Assembly: GCA_949152475.1 (NCBI GenBank)
Contig: OX424555.1
Span: 94,645,515-94,709,514 of the forward strand
DNA length: 64,000 bases
Direction of reading: 5' to 3'
Source: Terebella lapidaria
Taxonomy: Eukaryota; Annelida; Polychaeta; Terebellida; Terebellidae
Below are positions 34,915 through 46,691 of the stretch, piece by piece. The notes beneath the pieces were generated by a model. That model ran no database searches. It was not told the origin of the DNA and was given only the letters and a program-made list of their open reading frames with translations. How positions within the stretch are numbered: position 1 is the stretch's first letter; every line of letters begins with the position of its first letter. The position numbers were made by a program, and so were the translations under genes.

Positions 34915-35600
34915 TGCCTAAGTCACATTTGCACAGGCGGTCGGCCGATGTCGGGACATCGGTGGTATTTATCGATGTTCCGGCCGCCGGTGATAGTTTG
35001 TCAGGCATCTTTCCCATATCTTTCGAGTGGTCATGAAACCACCAAACATTGGCCACCGATCACCGCTACATTCATCCATGATCACGTGTCTACACCGTGT
35101 CCGTTCAAATTCCAAGAATTTCGAGAAAGACTGACCAACCAACGATGCCCTATTGGAGACCGCATGATACTCCACTGATACCTGCTCGGTAACCGTCTGA
35201 TATGTACAAATCGGCCGATTATATTAAGGGCACCTTCCGGACATTCATCGGCACTCGGCAGGATACCCCGTGGTGATGGTCTGGTGAGCTACTCACATTG
35301 ATTGGCCGAAAAAATTGGTCATCCCCCTCGGCATCTGAAGGGGCTCTGGCCGGTCGCCGGCAGGCGTGCTAGCGATTCATTACTGATGTCATTTTTTCTT
35401 CCGGTCGCCGCAAGAAAATAACTCTGCGTTATTTTCTCCCGATGCCTCCACCGACGTGTCTACGATGCCCGATTGTTGCCCGATGGCCACGGATGATCTG
35501 CCCGCGCTCGATGGGTGACCGGCCGAAATGGCCAAATATCAGCTTGTTCGGGCATCGTATCCTAATCGGCGTAGGCATCGGTGTAAATGTGACTTAGGCA
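34915..35600. mobile_element. Harbinger-like MITE with TTA duplication
   Basis: The left end TGCCTAAGTCACATTTGCAC and its reverse complement at the right end are flanked by TTA. The 686-bp GC-rich interior (CGGCCGATG motifs) has no convincing coding frame. It is inserted in the right subterminal region of the 32936-35632 transposon, interrupting its motif cluster. Confidence 0.82.
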
Positions 35601-35632
35601 TTAGAGGGTGCAGTATTTCGCGCTACACCGGC

Positions 35633-35850
35633 GTATTCCCAGCGATCCACAGGGATCCGACCCGACGTTTCACAATGTTGAAAATCGCTTCGCCGGGACA
35701 AAATGTCCAACACGACGTGGAGCTGGCGTGGACCCGGCGACCCATGGCAACAATTCGGCTTCTTCCAGGCGACCTCCCGGTAGGTCATGGTGTTGGCACG
35801 GTGTTCCATGGTACCCTACGGCGAGCTCATGTGGGTTACGTGCCAGATAG
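35633..35850. other. GC-rich spacer between transposons
   Basis: This is probably part of another old element; it is rich in CCGG-type motifs. No gene is recognised. Confidence 0.4.
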
Positions 35851-36375
35851 CACGGTTACATTGGGCCAACGTTGGCGATTGGTTGGAGAAGTCGGTGTTG
35901 GTAATACAAAGTTGGTCCAACAAAGGGCAAGCAAGGTGCTGCCAACATCGACATTGGCAATACCACATTGGGCCAACGTTGGCAGTTTGTCGGAATTTCG
36001 ACGTTGGTAATCCACTGTTTATCCACTGAAGGGCCAATGTTACGTTGAACCAACGTCTAAATACAACAAGATCCAACGAATTCCGCCATTTTGTAAAATA
36101 AAAATTCAAATATGGTGAATATTGGGGTTGACGAGGGGCGTCAATTATATGGAAGTATTCTCAAAGTTACACGATAAAGTGATTTTGTTTTTACTTTTTG
36201 TTTTTCTTGCACAAGGAGTCAATTCTAAAATTCGAAATTTTATTGTTCCATCATTATGCCAATGTTGGTCTAATTTTTTTTATGATGTTAGGCCGATGCT
36301 GACAATTAAAGTAGGCCAACGTTGGGCCAATTTTCATGTATATGTTGGTCCACTGTTGGGCCAATTTAATCATGC
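35850..36375. mobile_element. MITE-like element built from TTGGGCCAACGTTGG palindromes
   Basis: Both ends carry ATTGGGCCAAC-type palindromic sequence (35859 and near 36355) and many internal GGCCAACGTTGG/TTGGTCCAAC motifs. A related element lies at 50437-51300. The centre is AT-rich. The boundaries are approximate. Confidence 0.5.
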
Positions 36376-36587
36376 TGTACCGTGGCACAGCTGCACCGTG
36401 GCTACACCGTAACTCTGCTGGGATGCAACGTACTATAAAAAACACTACCCGTATGTAACGGCGTCGCACCGGCGCCAACACGCTGCTCCCAGCCTCACTA
36501 CAGTGCTGATGGCACTAACGGTAACCCGTTTAGCCAATCCACGAGCGTTCACCTCACTCAGGCAAAAACAGTGTAAACGAGTCAGAA

Positions 36588-38608
36588 AATTAGCCCAAAG
36601 GCTAAGACAGGTTACCGGACAATTTTGGTTTGGCCATGGCAGCATTGGCAGGTAACAGACCTTGAGATTTACGCAACGAAAATTGAAGAAGTGGCCGTGG
36701 CGCAACGCACTAAGTCGTTCGCCCGCTGCTGAAGGGAATTCAATGTTCGTCGTTGGCGGGTTCGAGCCCCGCTCTCGGCGATCAAAATTCACTCAGCGGA
36801 TCAAGGGTTACCCCTCACTTCTCAGTCCGTCGGCCTGGAGCGGACACTAATATGGTGACCAGGTGATACATTGTAGACAGCTGCACTCAGTGTATCGGCG
36901 GTGGTGAAGGGGCAGAAACCTAGTTCACTAGGCGTACCCGGATCTGTCATGGGCCGCGCTACAAATACCCATCAATGCAGTACACCAGAAAATCCCGTCC
37001 ATACACTACATTCATACACAGGAACCAAAAATATGCCAGGCGCTGCACTGCGGCGACGCGCCACCAATATATCGCGGACCAAAGTTGGTCGGATGGTGGT
37101 AAGGCAAGTTCCCTTACAGGGTTACGTCAGTATAATCTATCTATCTATCTATCTATCTACCAATCAAGGTTCGCAGTGTGAACAAATGACCTTGAGATTT
37201 ACCAATCAAGGTCATCCGTGTGAACTTCGATGTCACCATTATATGTATGTGTGCGGCATTTGATATTCTATATGTTCATAATACAAAGATATATCTGGGT
37301 GGAATCGTTTAGGCCGCTCAGGTCAATTTACACATTACGAGTCAGACATTTGGCACTCAAGGTCATCTGACGTCAAGATCAAGGTCATCATTAGTTGTGC
37401 CATATATGTCTTGCTATATGTTCATAATGCAAACATGAGTTCTATATGCAAGCATTTCATCTATAGAGGCAAATCTGGGCATTTTTTTACCCCAAAATGG
37501 CTGTTCCGACCTTTCAAGGTCATCGAAGGTCAAATTCAAGGTCACCACACAAATCACCATATATGACTTCCCATTTGAAAGTACCAATTTCTAAGCTGTA
37601 TCTTCAAGTGTTCTATGAGAACAGTCCTGACAGCTCCCATTATGAAGGAAAAAAGTGCGAAAAGGGTGAAAAAAATTTTTTGCCTAGAAATGGCCCAAAA
37701 TGGATATTAATGCGATTTGGGGCGAAAAAAAATTTTTTCGCCGACTCGTCAAAAATTCAAAATGGCCGCCACACGGAGATCGGCGATTCAAGGGCAACAA
37801 AAATTATACACATCATAAAGGTACATAAGGGGAATCTTTTGAAACAAAAATCTCAAAACTGATCAGACAGTTTTCGAGATAAGACAGACAAGGTGCAAAT
37901 TTGGGCATTTTTCGACCCCAAAATGGCTGTTTTGACCTTTCAAGGTCATCCAAGGTCAGATTCAAGGTCACCACACAAGTCGCCACATATGACTTTCCAT
38001 TTGAAAGTGCCAATTTCTAAGCTCTATCTTCAGGCGTTCTAGGAGTACAGTCCTGGCAGCTCTCATTATGAAGGAAAAAAGGGCCGAAAATCTTCTAAGT
38101 CCAAAAATTTTTTCAAAGATTGAAAAAAAATTTTTTGTCTAGAAATGGCCCAAAATGGATAGTAATGCGATTTGGGCCGGAAAATTTTTTTTTTCGTCGA
38201 CCCGTCGAAAATTCAAAATGGCCGCCATACGCAGACCGGCGATTCAAGGGCAACCAAACTTATACACATCACAGAGGTACATGAGGAGAATCTTTTGAAA
38301 CAAAAATCTCAAATCTGATCAGACAGTTTTCGAGAAAACGACCGTCAAAGTCCAAAATTAGCTGTTTTTCGTCAAAAATGGCCGCCATTTTGAAAATAAT
38401 TCGAAAATCAAAAAAACTAAAAAATACCTCCCTCTCGAAATATTTTTAAGCATTTTTGTGCAAAATTTCAGGATGATTCGATCATAAGCTTTAAAGATAT
38501 GAATGTTGACGGACGACGGACGACGGACGCCGGACGACGGACGACGGACGACGACGCCGGACGCAACGCCACGGCAATAGGTTATCGGACCAAAGGTTCG
38601 GTAACCTA
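36588..38608 (+). mobile_element. Helentron/pearl-like non-autonomous element with two ~430-bp units and 3' hairpin
   Basis: Two tandem units (about 37467-37895 and 37896-38335) share CCCCAAAATGGCTGTT, CCTTTCAAGGTCATC and TCAAGGTCACCACACAA. They are followed by a GACGGACGACGGACG microsatellite (38508-38560) and a terminal near-palindrome TAGGTTATCGGACC...GGTTCGGTAACCTA. The same order of parts is seen at 47186-49376 and 53355-54316. A tRNA-derived SINE lies in the left part. The left limit is inferred from comparison with an apparently uninterrupted copy of the flank at 42621-42675 and is uncertain. Confidence 0.6.
36680..37158 (+). mobile_element. tRNA-Ser/Leu-type SINE with (CTAT)n tail
   Basis: The head has GGCCGTGGCGCAACGCACTAAG (A-box position), a GCT at the anticodon position, a long variable arm and a B box GCGGGTTCGAGCC. 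Class II tRNAs such as Ser and Leu have such variable arms. A 320-bp body and a (CTAT)n tail at 37134-37158 follow. Target duplications are obscured by a 42-bp local repeat containing ACCTTGAGATTTAC on both sides. Confidence 0.75.
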
Positions 38609-39091
38609 AAAATCAGTGTGTATGCCTGTATACACCTCGTATATTTTTTATGCCAGATTTCTGGACGAGTGTATCTTCACCTGAAAGAATACACTGCTAG
38701 GAAATAATGACCCGGTTTTCAAGACAATATCTTGTTGTTGTTCTCAGGATCTGGGGAAGCAAAGGGGTTTTGCATGGCCATCATCACCCATAATTTCGGG
38801 TTTTACCCCGGATCCATTCGAGGCAGAATAGCGAAAAAACCCGTGTCGTCAAATATATTCATGCTCATCACGCGATGTCCAATACGTCAATTGATAAAAC
38901 TAGCATGAGTGGTTAGGCTGGGATTTATTTTGGAAAGGTGTTATGGATCACCAAAATGAGACCATTTAGCATTGAGTTGAATGGCCAATTTAGATACTTT
39001 GCCCTGACGGCGTTACCACGTCACAAATACGGTGCCGAGCCGGAGCATCATGGTGCACGGCACGCTTTTGCCCCGGCGCCTCCCTGCAGTT
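38609..39091. other. no gene recognised
   Basis: Short unique sequence lies between transposons; the last 90 bp are GC-rich and may belong to an outer, older element. No coding signal was found. Confidence 0.4.
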
Positions 39092-39094
39092 TTA

Positions 39095-41169
39095 AGCCCC
39101 AGTCCCATATGAGGCCGGTGCACTGCGACAATACACGGTAAAGCACGGCAGATTAGCCTGCAAGATCTGGGTGGTCCGGCATTAACCGGCATCTGTTTTT
39201 CACAGAAATCATCCCGTTTCACCCCGGTGTGTAATGAAGCCGACGGTAGGACGGCACATCACGGCAGATCAAGGTGGAGCCCCGGTGGTAGCCGGTACCA
39301 ACACGATGTCAACACGGCCAATGCCGATGTACCCCGGAGGTCATCCCGGAGCACCATTTAGTATCCCGGACCATGCCGGCGTCAACACGGCACTTCACGG
39401 TGACAAGCACGTTGTACCCCGGTGTATGATGGCCAATGCCGGAGCAACACGATTGTAGCCGGCAGTAACACGATGTCCACACGGTGAATGCCGTTGTATC
39501 ACGACTGAGCCCCGGTAGAGCCCCGGCGTTTCATGTCCTTGATTTTGTGTTGTAATTATATTAAATACAGATCATGTCTTTTAGTTATTTTCATGATAGA
39601 TATTTGAACGCCTGATAATTTTTTTACTTCATTTGGAAATTAAAATTGTTTCACTGCAATAAATGATATTACAAATTGGAAGAAAGTATTGTGAAATAAT
39701 TAGAAAAACAAGAATGTCAATATGAAGGTATATATAGCAACTGATTTAAAATTATTATTACCCAATGAATATGTCGAGGTTCAATGCACTGATGTTATTT
39801 TAGAGGATTTACATATGTATTGTCGCATTTGGTGGTAGTTGCAAAATCCCAACGTTATATTCCCGTGAAAACTGCGGGATTTTTCCTCTCGGTATTAGTG
39901 CCTACATAACCACCCCCCCCCCCCCTCCCCCCATGTACCCTACCTTGAAGTTATTGAATAACGCGAATTTCGCATGTGTGTATGCCGGAGTTATTTACTG
40001 GTAAATGGAGTAATAGTGCCACTGTTATTGTTGAAATACAGAATGCTAGTATTAAATTTGAAGTGGGGGTATACAGTCATAATTAAAAGTGTCTTAATTT
40101 TGATATGTAAGTGCAACGCATAGATTTAGGCAGTTTTTACACAATTCCGATATTTCAATTTGGTGAAAAGTTATGGCGACATTTGTGCCAAAATTGACAC
40201 CTATTTAAGTATTATGATGAGTATTCATGGCGTCACACCAGTAATGTAAGATAATTACTAACATATAATACGTGATATTTAACCTTTTATCAATATTTTG
40301 AGTATTAATAACTCTTTCATCAAATTTGTCATTAAAAATAATCACTAAGGGGACAACGTCCGAAATATTGCCCTCAGCAACCGTTACGGTGGTTGCTATG
40401 AGCCCAAACTTCATGAATATTATAAATTGTGGTCCAAACAAGCAATAACGGGTATGTCGTTCATGTAAAAGATGAAATAATTTTATCTTCGTAGATAATT
40501 TAGAAAATTTTATCTTTTTAGTTATGAGTAAAGGTCCCTAGCAACGGCATTGCTATGGGGAGTTTCTAAGGGATGGTTGCTCTGGCGATGTTCAACTCCA
40601 CATATTCGCAATTTCATTGCGACGCCACATAACAATATATTTTGTGATAATATATCAAATCCAGATTTAGCATCCAAATATAAATAAATAAAATAGTTAC
40701 ACTGGCTTGATGTCATGAATGATAGTGTTATATTGGGCCGGAAATAATTTGAATAAATCATCATAACTTTGGAACGAATGCAGATGTTAAAATGCTGTAA
40801 AAACTACATTAGTTCACACCATTCACCCTTTATTCACTCTATATTGTTTTTAGTTTGACTACCCAATATTGGTAATGTAATATCTATGGGACCCAGGTTT
40901 ATCACGGCGTCAACCGAAACTCACCGGCGCCGCTACGTTTCCTCATGTCGCCAACACGGCGTTCACACGGTGCATGTTTTTGACAGTCCAAAACCTCCGG
41001 GCTCGACTGACGGTCAGCTGCGGTGCGCCATTTTCAATCCCGGAGCATCTCGTCACATCCTGACTCGTCCCGACGTCAACACGGTGTCAACACGGTGCAG
41101 AGGCCGTTCAACCCCGGTATTCCTCCAGGATGCACCTTGCTCCACCGGCACCTATATGGGACTGTAGCT
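39095..41169. mobile_element. 2.1-kb TTA-flanked element, Harbinger-like
   Basis: The left end AGCCCCAGTCCCATATGAGG and the right end (reverse complement AGCTACAGTCCCATATAGG) form the inverted repeat, with GGCCGGTG continuing inward. TTA borders both sides. Both flanks inside the element are rich in CCCGG and CAACACGG motifs while the centre (39.55-40.88 kb) is AT-rich. No transposase frame is seen. Its right TTA is also the left TTA of the next element. Confidence 0.68.
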
Positions 41170-41172
41170 TTA

Positions 41173-42007
41173 TGCCCCGCTCACACAGGCCTAGGCGGAG
41201 CATGGGCGGAAGAGATACGGAAAAAAACATCCCAAAACACTTTTCTCCGCCCTGCTTCCGTGCTCCTCCGCCCTTGCTCCCTCACCCTTCCGTCACGGAG
41301 GCCCCTCTTCCGCCCTGGGTCCGTGTAGTTTTTTTAAGGACCCGGAGATGTTTGGACATGTTCAAAACGTTCCGGGTACTTTGAGAAAATGACCCGAGAA
41401 ACTCCAAAAAGCTAAGTAGGTATTCTCCGTCGCTTCTCCGCCCTGCTTCCGGGTCTTTCCGGCCGGCTTCCGGCTTTCTCCGGCCAGCTTCCCACTCTCC
41501 TCCGGATTGTCAAATCTCTTCCTTCTCTTTTGTGTGAGCGCCAAAAATTTTGGCAGAAGAGACACGGAGCTGGCCACAGGTACAGGGAGGAGATAGGGAA
41601 GATTCAGCGAAGAAGCGCGGAAAACAGACGGATAATTTTTTTACTCCGCCCTTCTTCCCCAGTTCCTCCGAGCCCGGAGAAATCCCTCCGCTGTCCTTCC
41701 GTGCCTTTTTCCCGGAAGGAAGGCGGAAGCGGGACGGAGAAATTATCTCTCCGGGGAAATTTTAGGCCCTCCGTGGTTCTTCCCGGGCTCTTCCCGGGTT
41801 CGTCCGCACTTCCTCCCTCCTGCTTCCCCAGTTCTTCCCTGTTCGTCCGTATCTCTTCCCTCATTCTTCCGGGAGGGGGTGCCTATTTTTCCCCGGAGAC
41901 AATTTTTTTACACGGAGGGGGCACGGAAGGCCTCCGAGTGTTTTTGAACCCGGAGGGGAATGTCGTGGTTCTTCCCTCCTGCCTCCGTCCTCAGTGTGAG
42001 CGTAGCA
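41173..42007. mobile_element. 835-bp TTA-flanked element, Harbinger-like
   Basis: The ends TGCCCCGCTCACACAGG and, reverse-complemented, TGCTACGCTCACACTGAGG are flanked by TTA. The interior is dominated by CTTCCG/TCCTCCG and CGGAGG repeats, so long spurious frames occur in it. It directly abuts the element at 39095-41169, sharing one TTA. Confidence 0.72.
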
Positions 42008-42010
42008 TTA

Positions 42011-44041
42011 AGCATGTTTAATTTTTTTTGCTGCCGGAGCGTCACGATCCATCACGGTTCGCACAAGGTGTCAAGATGACGTGGTCCTGGTAGGCCATGG
42101 CTCGCCCACGGTTTGTCCCGGTTCTGGCGCCGAGACTCGCCGGAAGCCTTATGTGACCTAGGCTCAACAAGGCATACTTCACCTGGGAGTCAAACGGCAA
42201 TTGACTACCAAATTTCAGACTTCTATCGCGAAAAAATTGACGAAATTGGTAATATATAGGCTACCCTATGGCTAAATTTCAGCTCAAAACCGGGTCTCGA
42301 GAATCTGAGCATATTCGAGGATTTGGTCCTGTTTACATTCATCAGGATTCGAAGTATTTATTGTAATTTTGAACCAGAAGACATACTGAGGTGTTTTTTA
42401 CACAAACATATTGATTTCGAAAGATTGTACCGCTACAAAACCAAGCATAATGCACAAAATTGTGTGCGGACCCAGAAAATCAAAATGACAAGGCTAAATT
42501 TAACATTGGGGTAGATTGCAAACTTCTTCAATTTCCGCAATAAAAGTCTGAAATTCGGTACAAGATTGTGTTTGATTCTCAGGTGACTGAGTTATAGAAC
42601 GATACCATTTAGCATCGCAAAAATATCAGCAAAAACAGTGTAAACGAGTCCGAAAAATCAGTGTATATGCCTAATGTTAAACTTGAAGTCAACAACATAA
42701 GAGCAATGGTCCTCAAACTCAGACAAATTCACTCTTTTTGTGACGAAATTTCGAGTTCGATCAATCAAGGTCACCAGAAGATGCGCCAGATTAATGACTC
42801 TCACATTTGCATAACACGTCTACATCGAAGTTCTATTTTCAAGAATTTTGTCTCCGAATAAGAATGTATACGTTTTGCGGTGGACATAGCCTCGAGTACG
42901 AGCACTCAAAGACATTGTAGGTCAAGTTCATGGTCACCAAATGTTTAATCATATTTGGTTTATGTCATCTGGAATATTAAAGTTGTCATCTTAAATATTC
43001 AACTTGTTAAATTGACTATTCAATTTGTTAATTTAATGCTCACTGGGCTGTTTCTAATATCTCAATGGTCCGGAAACAAGGGAATGAGAATTTTTACATG
43101 TAGTATCTCTAATATCATTTACTATATGATTTACACACAAAAATAGCAATAGTGGGCCTACTGTCCAATTCTGGTGACATAGTGATGATAGTGTTCTGGT
43201 GCATTAATATGACAAACTTAGCCCGAAAGAATGTATGATTGAAGACATGGAACCATAAGGAAAATTGTCTATTGCGGAGGGGTCTGTGATTTTTTCAGGG
43301 CGTGAAAGTTATAATCTGCTGAATAAAATCAAGTTTTGTTTTCCACACTCTAGAGTGTGTTCTTTTTCACAGGATAAGACCACAGTGATAGACCGAGGGA
43401 CTGCGGGCCATACGCTGTTTTGTTTCTAATCTCTGACACCAAGACACATTCGTCGTATAATAGATGTGATAAAATTTATGTGTAATATGGATCCCCGTGA
43501 AACTTTCAAGCTGAGGGGAAAAATGGCTAGCGCTGTCAAGACATTTACGTAGTTGGACTGATGTCTACAAGCAGTTAATAATGGAAGATGTTGGCCTACA
43601 TATACCAGCTATTCGCTGAACATCGGGGAGACCTGTGTGCGACCTTACAGACGTGTATGTCTGTGAGGTCGCACACAGGTCAGACATTGTTCATATCATT
43701 TTAACCATCTATTAACCGGAATTATAATATGCCAGTAATTACCGATAAATCCCATGGATAGTTCGCATATATCACACTTTATTATGGCGACTCTTTATTC
43801 GTTGACAGCAGAGCTTCCACACATCACTGATTCATTCTATAGTCTTCATAAATATGATCAAAACATCACTAAATGATGATATAATATATACAGTCATGTT
43901 TACATATAATATATATATATATACAATGTATAATATATACAGGACACACATTTGTCCAGTTTACAAGAGCCCACACAAGTCATAAGCAATTTAGACATAG
44001 GCACAGAACACAAACCAAACAGCGCGTGTAAATTTCATATA
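42011..44041. other. no gene recognised; one strong hairpin
   Basis: The first 170 bp are GC-rich and resemble the DNA left of 39.09 kb. The rest is AT-rich, with an (AT)n stretch near 43.91 kb and a 52-nt hairpin at 43630-43681. No coding exon was found. The right end would be 3' flank of EEF2KMT on the minus strand. Confidence 0.45.
43630..43681. repeat. 52-nt hairpin, 23-bp stem
   Basis: GACCTGTGTGCGACCTTACA is followed by a short loop and the complementary arm ending GGTCGCACACAGGTC. The stem is 23 bp with one G/A-type mismatch (G-U pairable in RNA) around a 6-nt loop GTGTAT. Confidence 0.8.
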
Positions 44042-46691
44042 TTACTTAATAGATAGGCTACAATTAAGTTGTAGGATTTCGATGGGTACAGATGTGTCAT
44101 AGAAAAAGATTTGCGGACAGCGATCCACTGATGTCCATATGATCCGAGCATCACCTGAATAACACGATCATGTTCAATGATAATTATTTTTGTAGACAAT
44201 AATGTCAGTATCATGTGTACAAGTATCCTCAATCGTCATGTTCCCAAAAACTTACTCAGTGCTGCCAGAAAGACATCTCTGGTGGTAGCGTTGCGGACGG
44301 TCGAAGCCATGTAAGCTTTCTTCCTTGGAGAATCTCCAAGTAAAACACCCAACACTCGCACCAGGGCAGGAACAATACTAGTATCATAGACAACATCTGT
44401 AAAACACCAGATAGTAATTAAAGCACGCCCAAATCTCTGTTTCGCGATATACTAATACATTTACATAGATACTAGTATGAAGAATGGGGAAAGAGTATAA
44501 AGAATGTGTCAAACCCCATAAATTCCCTGCAGATTTACGATCACAAGATAAGAAAATTTTCACCTGCTGCCAATATGACATCCACGTCTGACGTCAACTT
44601 CAAGAGCTGGTCTGTGGAAACGCCTTCCCAGTCTAGGCGTGCAACAACAACAGCTGGGTGACCTCGATGTGTCCATGTGTCGGGACTGACATCCAACCAG
44701 GCGGGATTCTCTCTGACATTCGGAATATCTGTCCGACAATTGACATGGGATCCAGGGGGGTTCTGATGTACACGTTCATAGCCAGAACTGGTCGCTCCAC
44801 ATATTGCAGTGTCTGCGTCATTAACTGATGAACACAGATCACTTTCCTCCTCGCTGTGTACCCTGATGTGATTCGTCATGTTAAGATTTATGTTGTCTCT
44901 GAGATATTCCAGAACTTTGTCATGACAATCGGTGAAAATGAACTTGCTGGGACGGCAGTGTTTAAGAGCCACCAGACCAGTCATCCCCAGACCGCTTCCC
45001 AGCTCCAACACTGTCCTGATTATGAATTCAATGCGCGGAAATAACCTACATGTACATTTCTTCTGAACATTAGGCAGTATATTAATATTGCACTAAACCT
45101 AACTGTGTTATCAACTTACTGGTGATCAGATTCTAGAATGTTATCTCAATGTGCTAATTTCATACCAAAAGTGCAACCTTGCTTACTTTTTATGTAGTTC
45201 ATGTCTATTAGCTATGATCCACTCCGCCAAACATTGTGCAGCCTGCAAACCGATCATGAGTTTGACAACGCGGTTTGGAAATTGGAATAAAACTACCGGT
45301 ATAAACCGGTGTATCTGTGTGTGTGGGATCAGAGGCAACAATCCAGTTACAGTATACTACGTGTAAATTGCAAATTCACGTGCACTTTGTTGTACATGCG
45401 TGCTCAATACCTGCCACGTGTTCAAGCCAGTGGTTCCTTGTGATATTAAATTCGTTGATTCTTTGATTGTCACCCCGCGTCCAGATGGCTAAAAAAATAT
45501 ATACATGTATAGCTAAATGATAAGCATGTGAAATCATTCAGACTGATTGTATGTGTGTCATATGTACGATCATTTAGTGTCTAAATTACTAGTAGAAGCC
45601 TTTATTATATTCAATGTAATATCTAATCGAATTAAATGCAATGATCAGTGTGTAGCTGATTCGCACCAGTGTGTAAGTTTTGTAACAGGTGTCTGTACTA
45701 TCTTGTTCCTTGAGCAGCCGAGTATACTCCTCGTACAAATCATCGAGAACCTCTTCTGATCCTTGCTCCACCTGAACGGGACATCAAACGTATTTATGCA
45801 ATGTCCATCCTTTTCAGATACACGGACTATGTAATAGTGCACTGTATATCACCAGAAATCCGATAGGGTCACCAGAAACCCATATAGGGTTATATTATAA
45901 CATTTTCAAGGGAAAAAAATTCGATCACATCATTAACATCTATATATAATTAGTTCTACCTTATTACTTACCTCTGCGAGGACATGTTTAAGAAACTTTT
46001 TCCTGTAGGAGCATGAAGGCGGATACATAACGTTTAAAGGGTGCTTGACAGTCACTGCTAATAGGTGTTCCTGTTCTTCATAAGTCAAATGGCCTTCCTG
46101 CAAATAGTATCACACTAAGTCTATCTCTAAAAGTACTTAATAAAGTCAGGTTTACGATAAAGCAAGGGCTGATTATCACCCTGCCAAAAACAAAAGCACA
46201 ACTAAAGACCGATGTATGTACTAAAAAAAACATGTGTAACAGTGTGAGCCTTATTTTTAAAATCGGAATTTAGAAGTTTCATGAAATGGAAAGTTTCACG
46301 GTATATTCTATTGTGTATTTATCGGATACATGATCGGATAGGCAGACACGACGAGTGCTCAGTATGGGTCAGACGTGTAGACTAGCATATATGATGTTTG
46401 GGTGAGTATAGTGACGCTTACAGACGCCTAGCGTTGTCAAATGGACTTCCGACCAAAGTTCAATATGAAAACAGATAGGCTCCGCCCAAAAAAAATGTGA
46501 CACCCGCCAGTCCAGCAGAGCTATATATATATATTGTAAACTATACGGTAGATATATTTGTATGTTGACTTTTGGATAATTAAATACTTCGTGGTAGTTG
46601 AAGTGACACCTACCCGTTTTATGGTGTTTGGACGGCACATTGAGAAATATTGCTTTGACAGCTCATTGAAATGTTTTCCCACGTGGTCCAT
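44042..46691 (-). CDS. EEF2KMT: eEF2-lysine methyltransferase (EEF2KMT/FAM86), 8 exons
   Basis: This is a cytosolic class I (seven-beta-strand) SAM-dependent methyltransferase that trimethylates a lysine of translation elongation factor 2. Minus-strand exons in phase: 46691-46614, 46097-45972, 45771-45667, 45488-45411, 45242-45187, 45015-44564, 44396-44256, 44154-44042 (TAA), 382 residues. The N-terminal FAM86 region is clear (LAVTVKHPLNVMYPPSCSYR), then PSGRGVTIKESTNLISQGTT-GLNTWQAAQCLAEW, the SAM-binding TVLELGSGLGMTGLVALKHC, FTDCHDKVLEYLRDNINLN, LDWE and ILAADVVYD. Human EEF2KMT is 330 residues; the excess is mainly an insertion of roughly 70 residues between DNINLN and RLDWE in exon 6. 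The start ATGGACCACG has an ETS-like CCGGAAG a few bases upstream on the plus strand. Identification is firm. Confidence 0.94.

Larger units (their letters stand above)
32936..35632. mobile_element. 2.7-kb DNA transposon with subterminal motif clusters, carrying nested elements
   Basis: The ends form an inverted repeat: GCCGGTGTAACGCGAAA on the left matches the reverse complement of the right end ending CGCGCTACACCGGC. An 18-bp motif close to TGCGAAATATTGCACCCC occurs four times at the left (near 32947, 32964, 32999 and 33039) and about five times at the right in both orientations (near 34815-34905 and 35607). Such subterminal clusters are usual binding sites of a transposase. Inside are an Ulp1-like protease remnant (33328-33676, -), a TRIM-like insertion (33677-34111) and a TTA-flanked element (34915-35600). 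C48 proteases are known cargo of the Kyakuja-Dileera-Zisupton group, but no transposase or target duplication was found, so the superfamily is open. Confidence 0.7.

Noticed and set aside
35500-36110. Frames of up to 160 codons near the transposon borders
   Set aside because: They cross the borders of different mobile elements (35600 and 35632) and so cannot be a single conserved protein.
41173-42007. Overlapping frames of 70-160 codons on both strands
   Set aside because: They arise from CTTCCG/CGGAAG-rich repetitive sequence inside a TTA-flanked element and show no protein domain.
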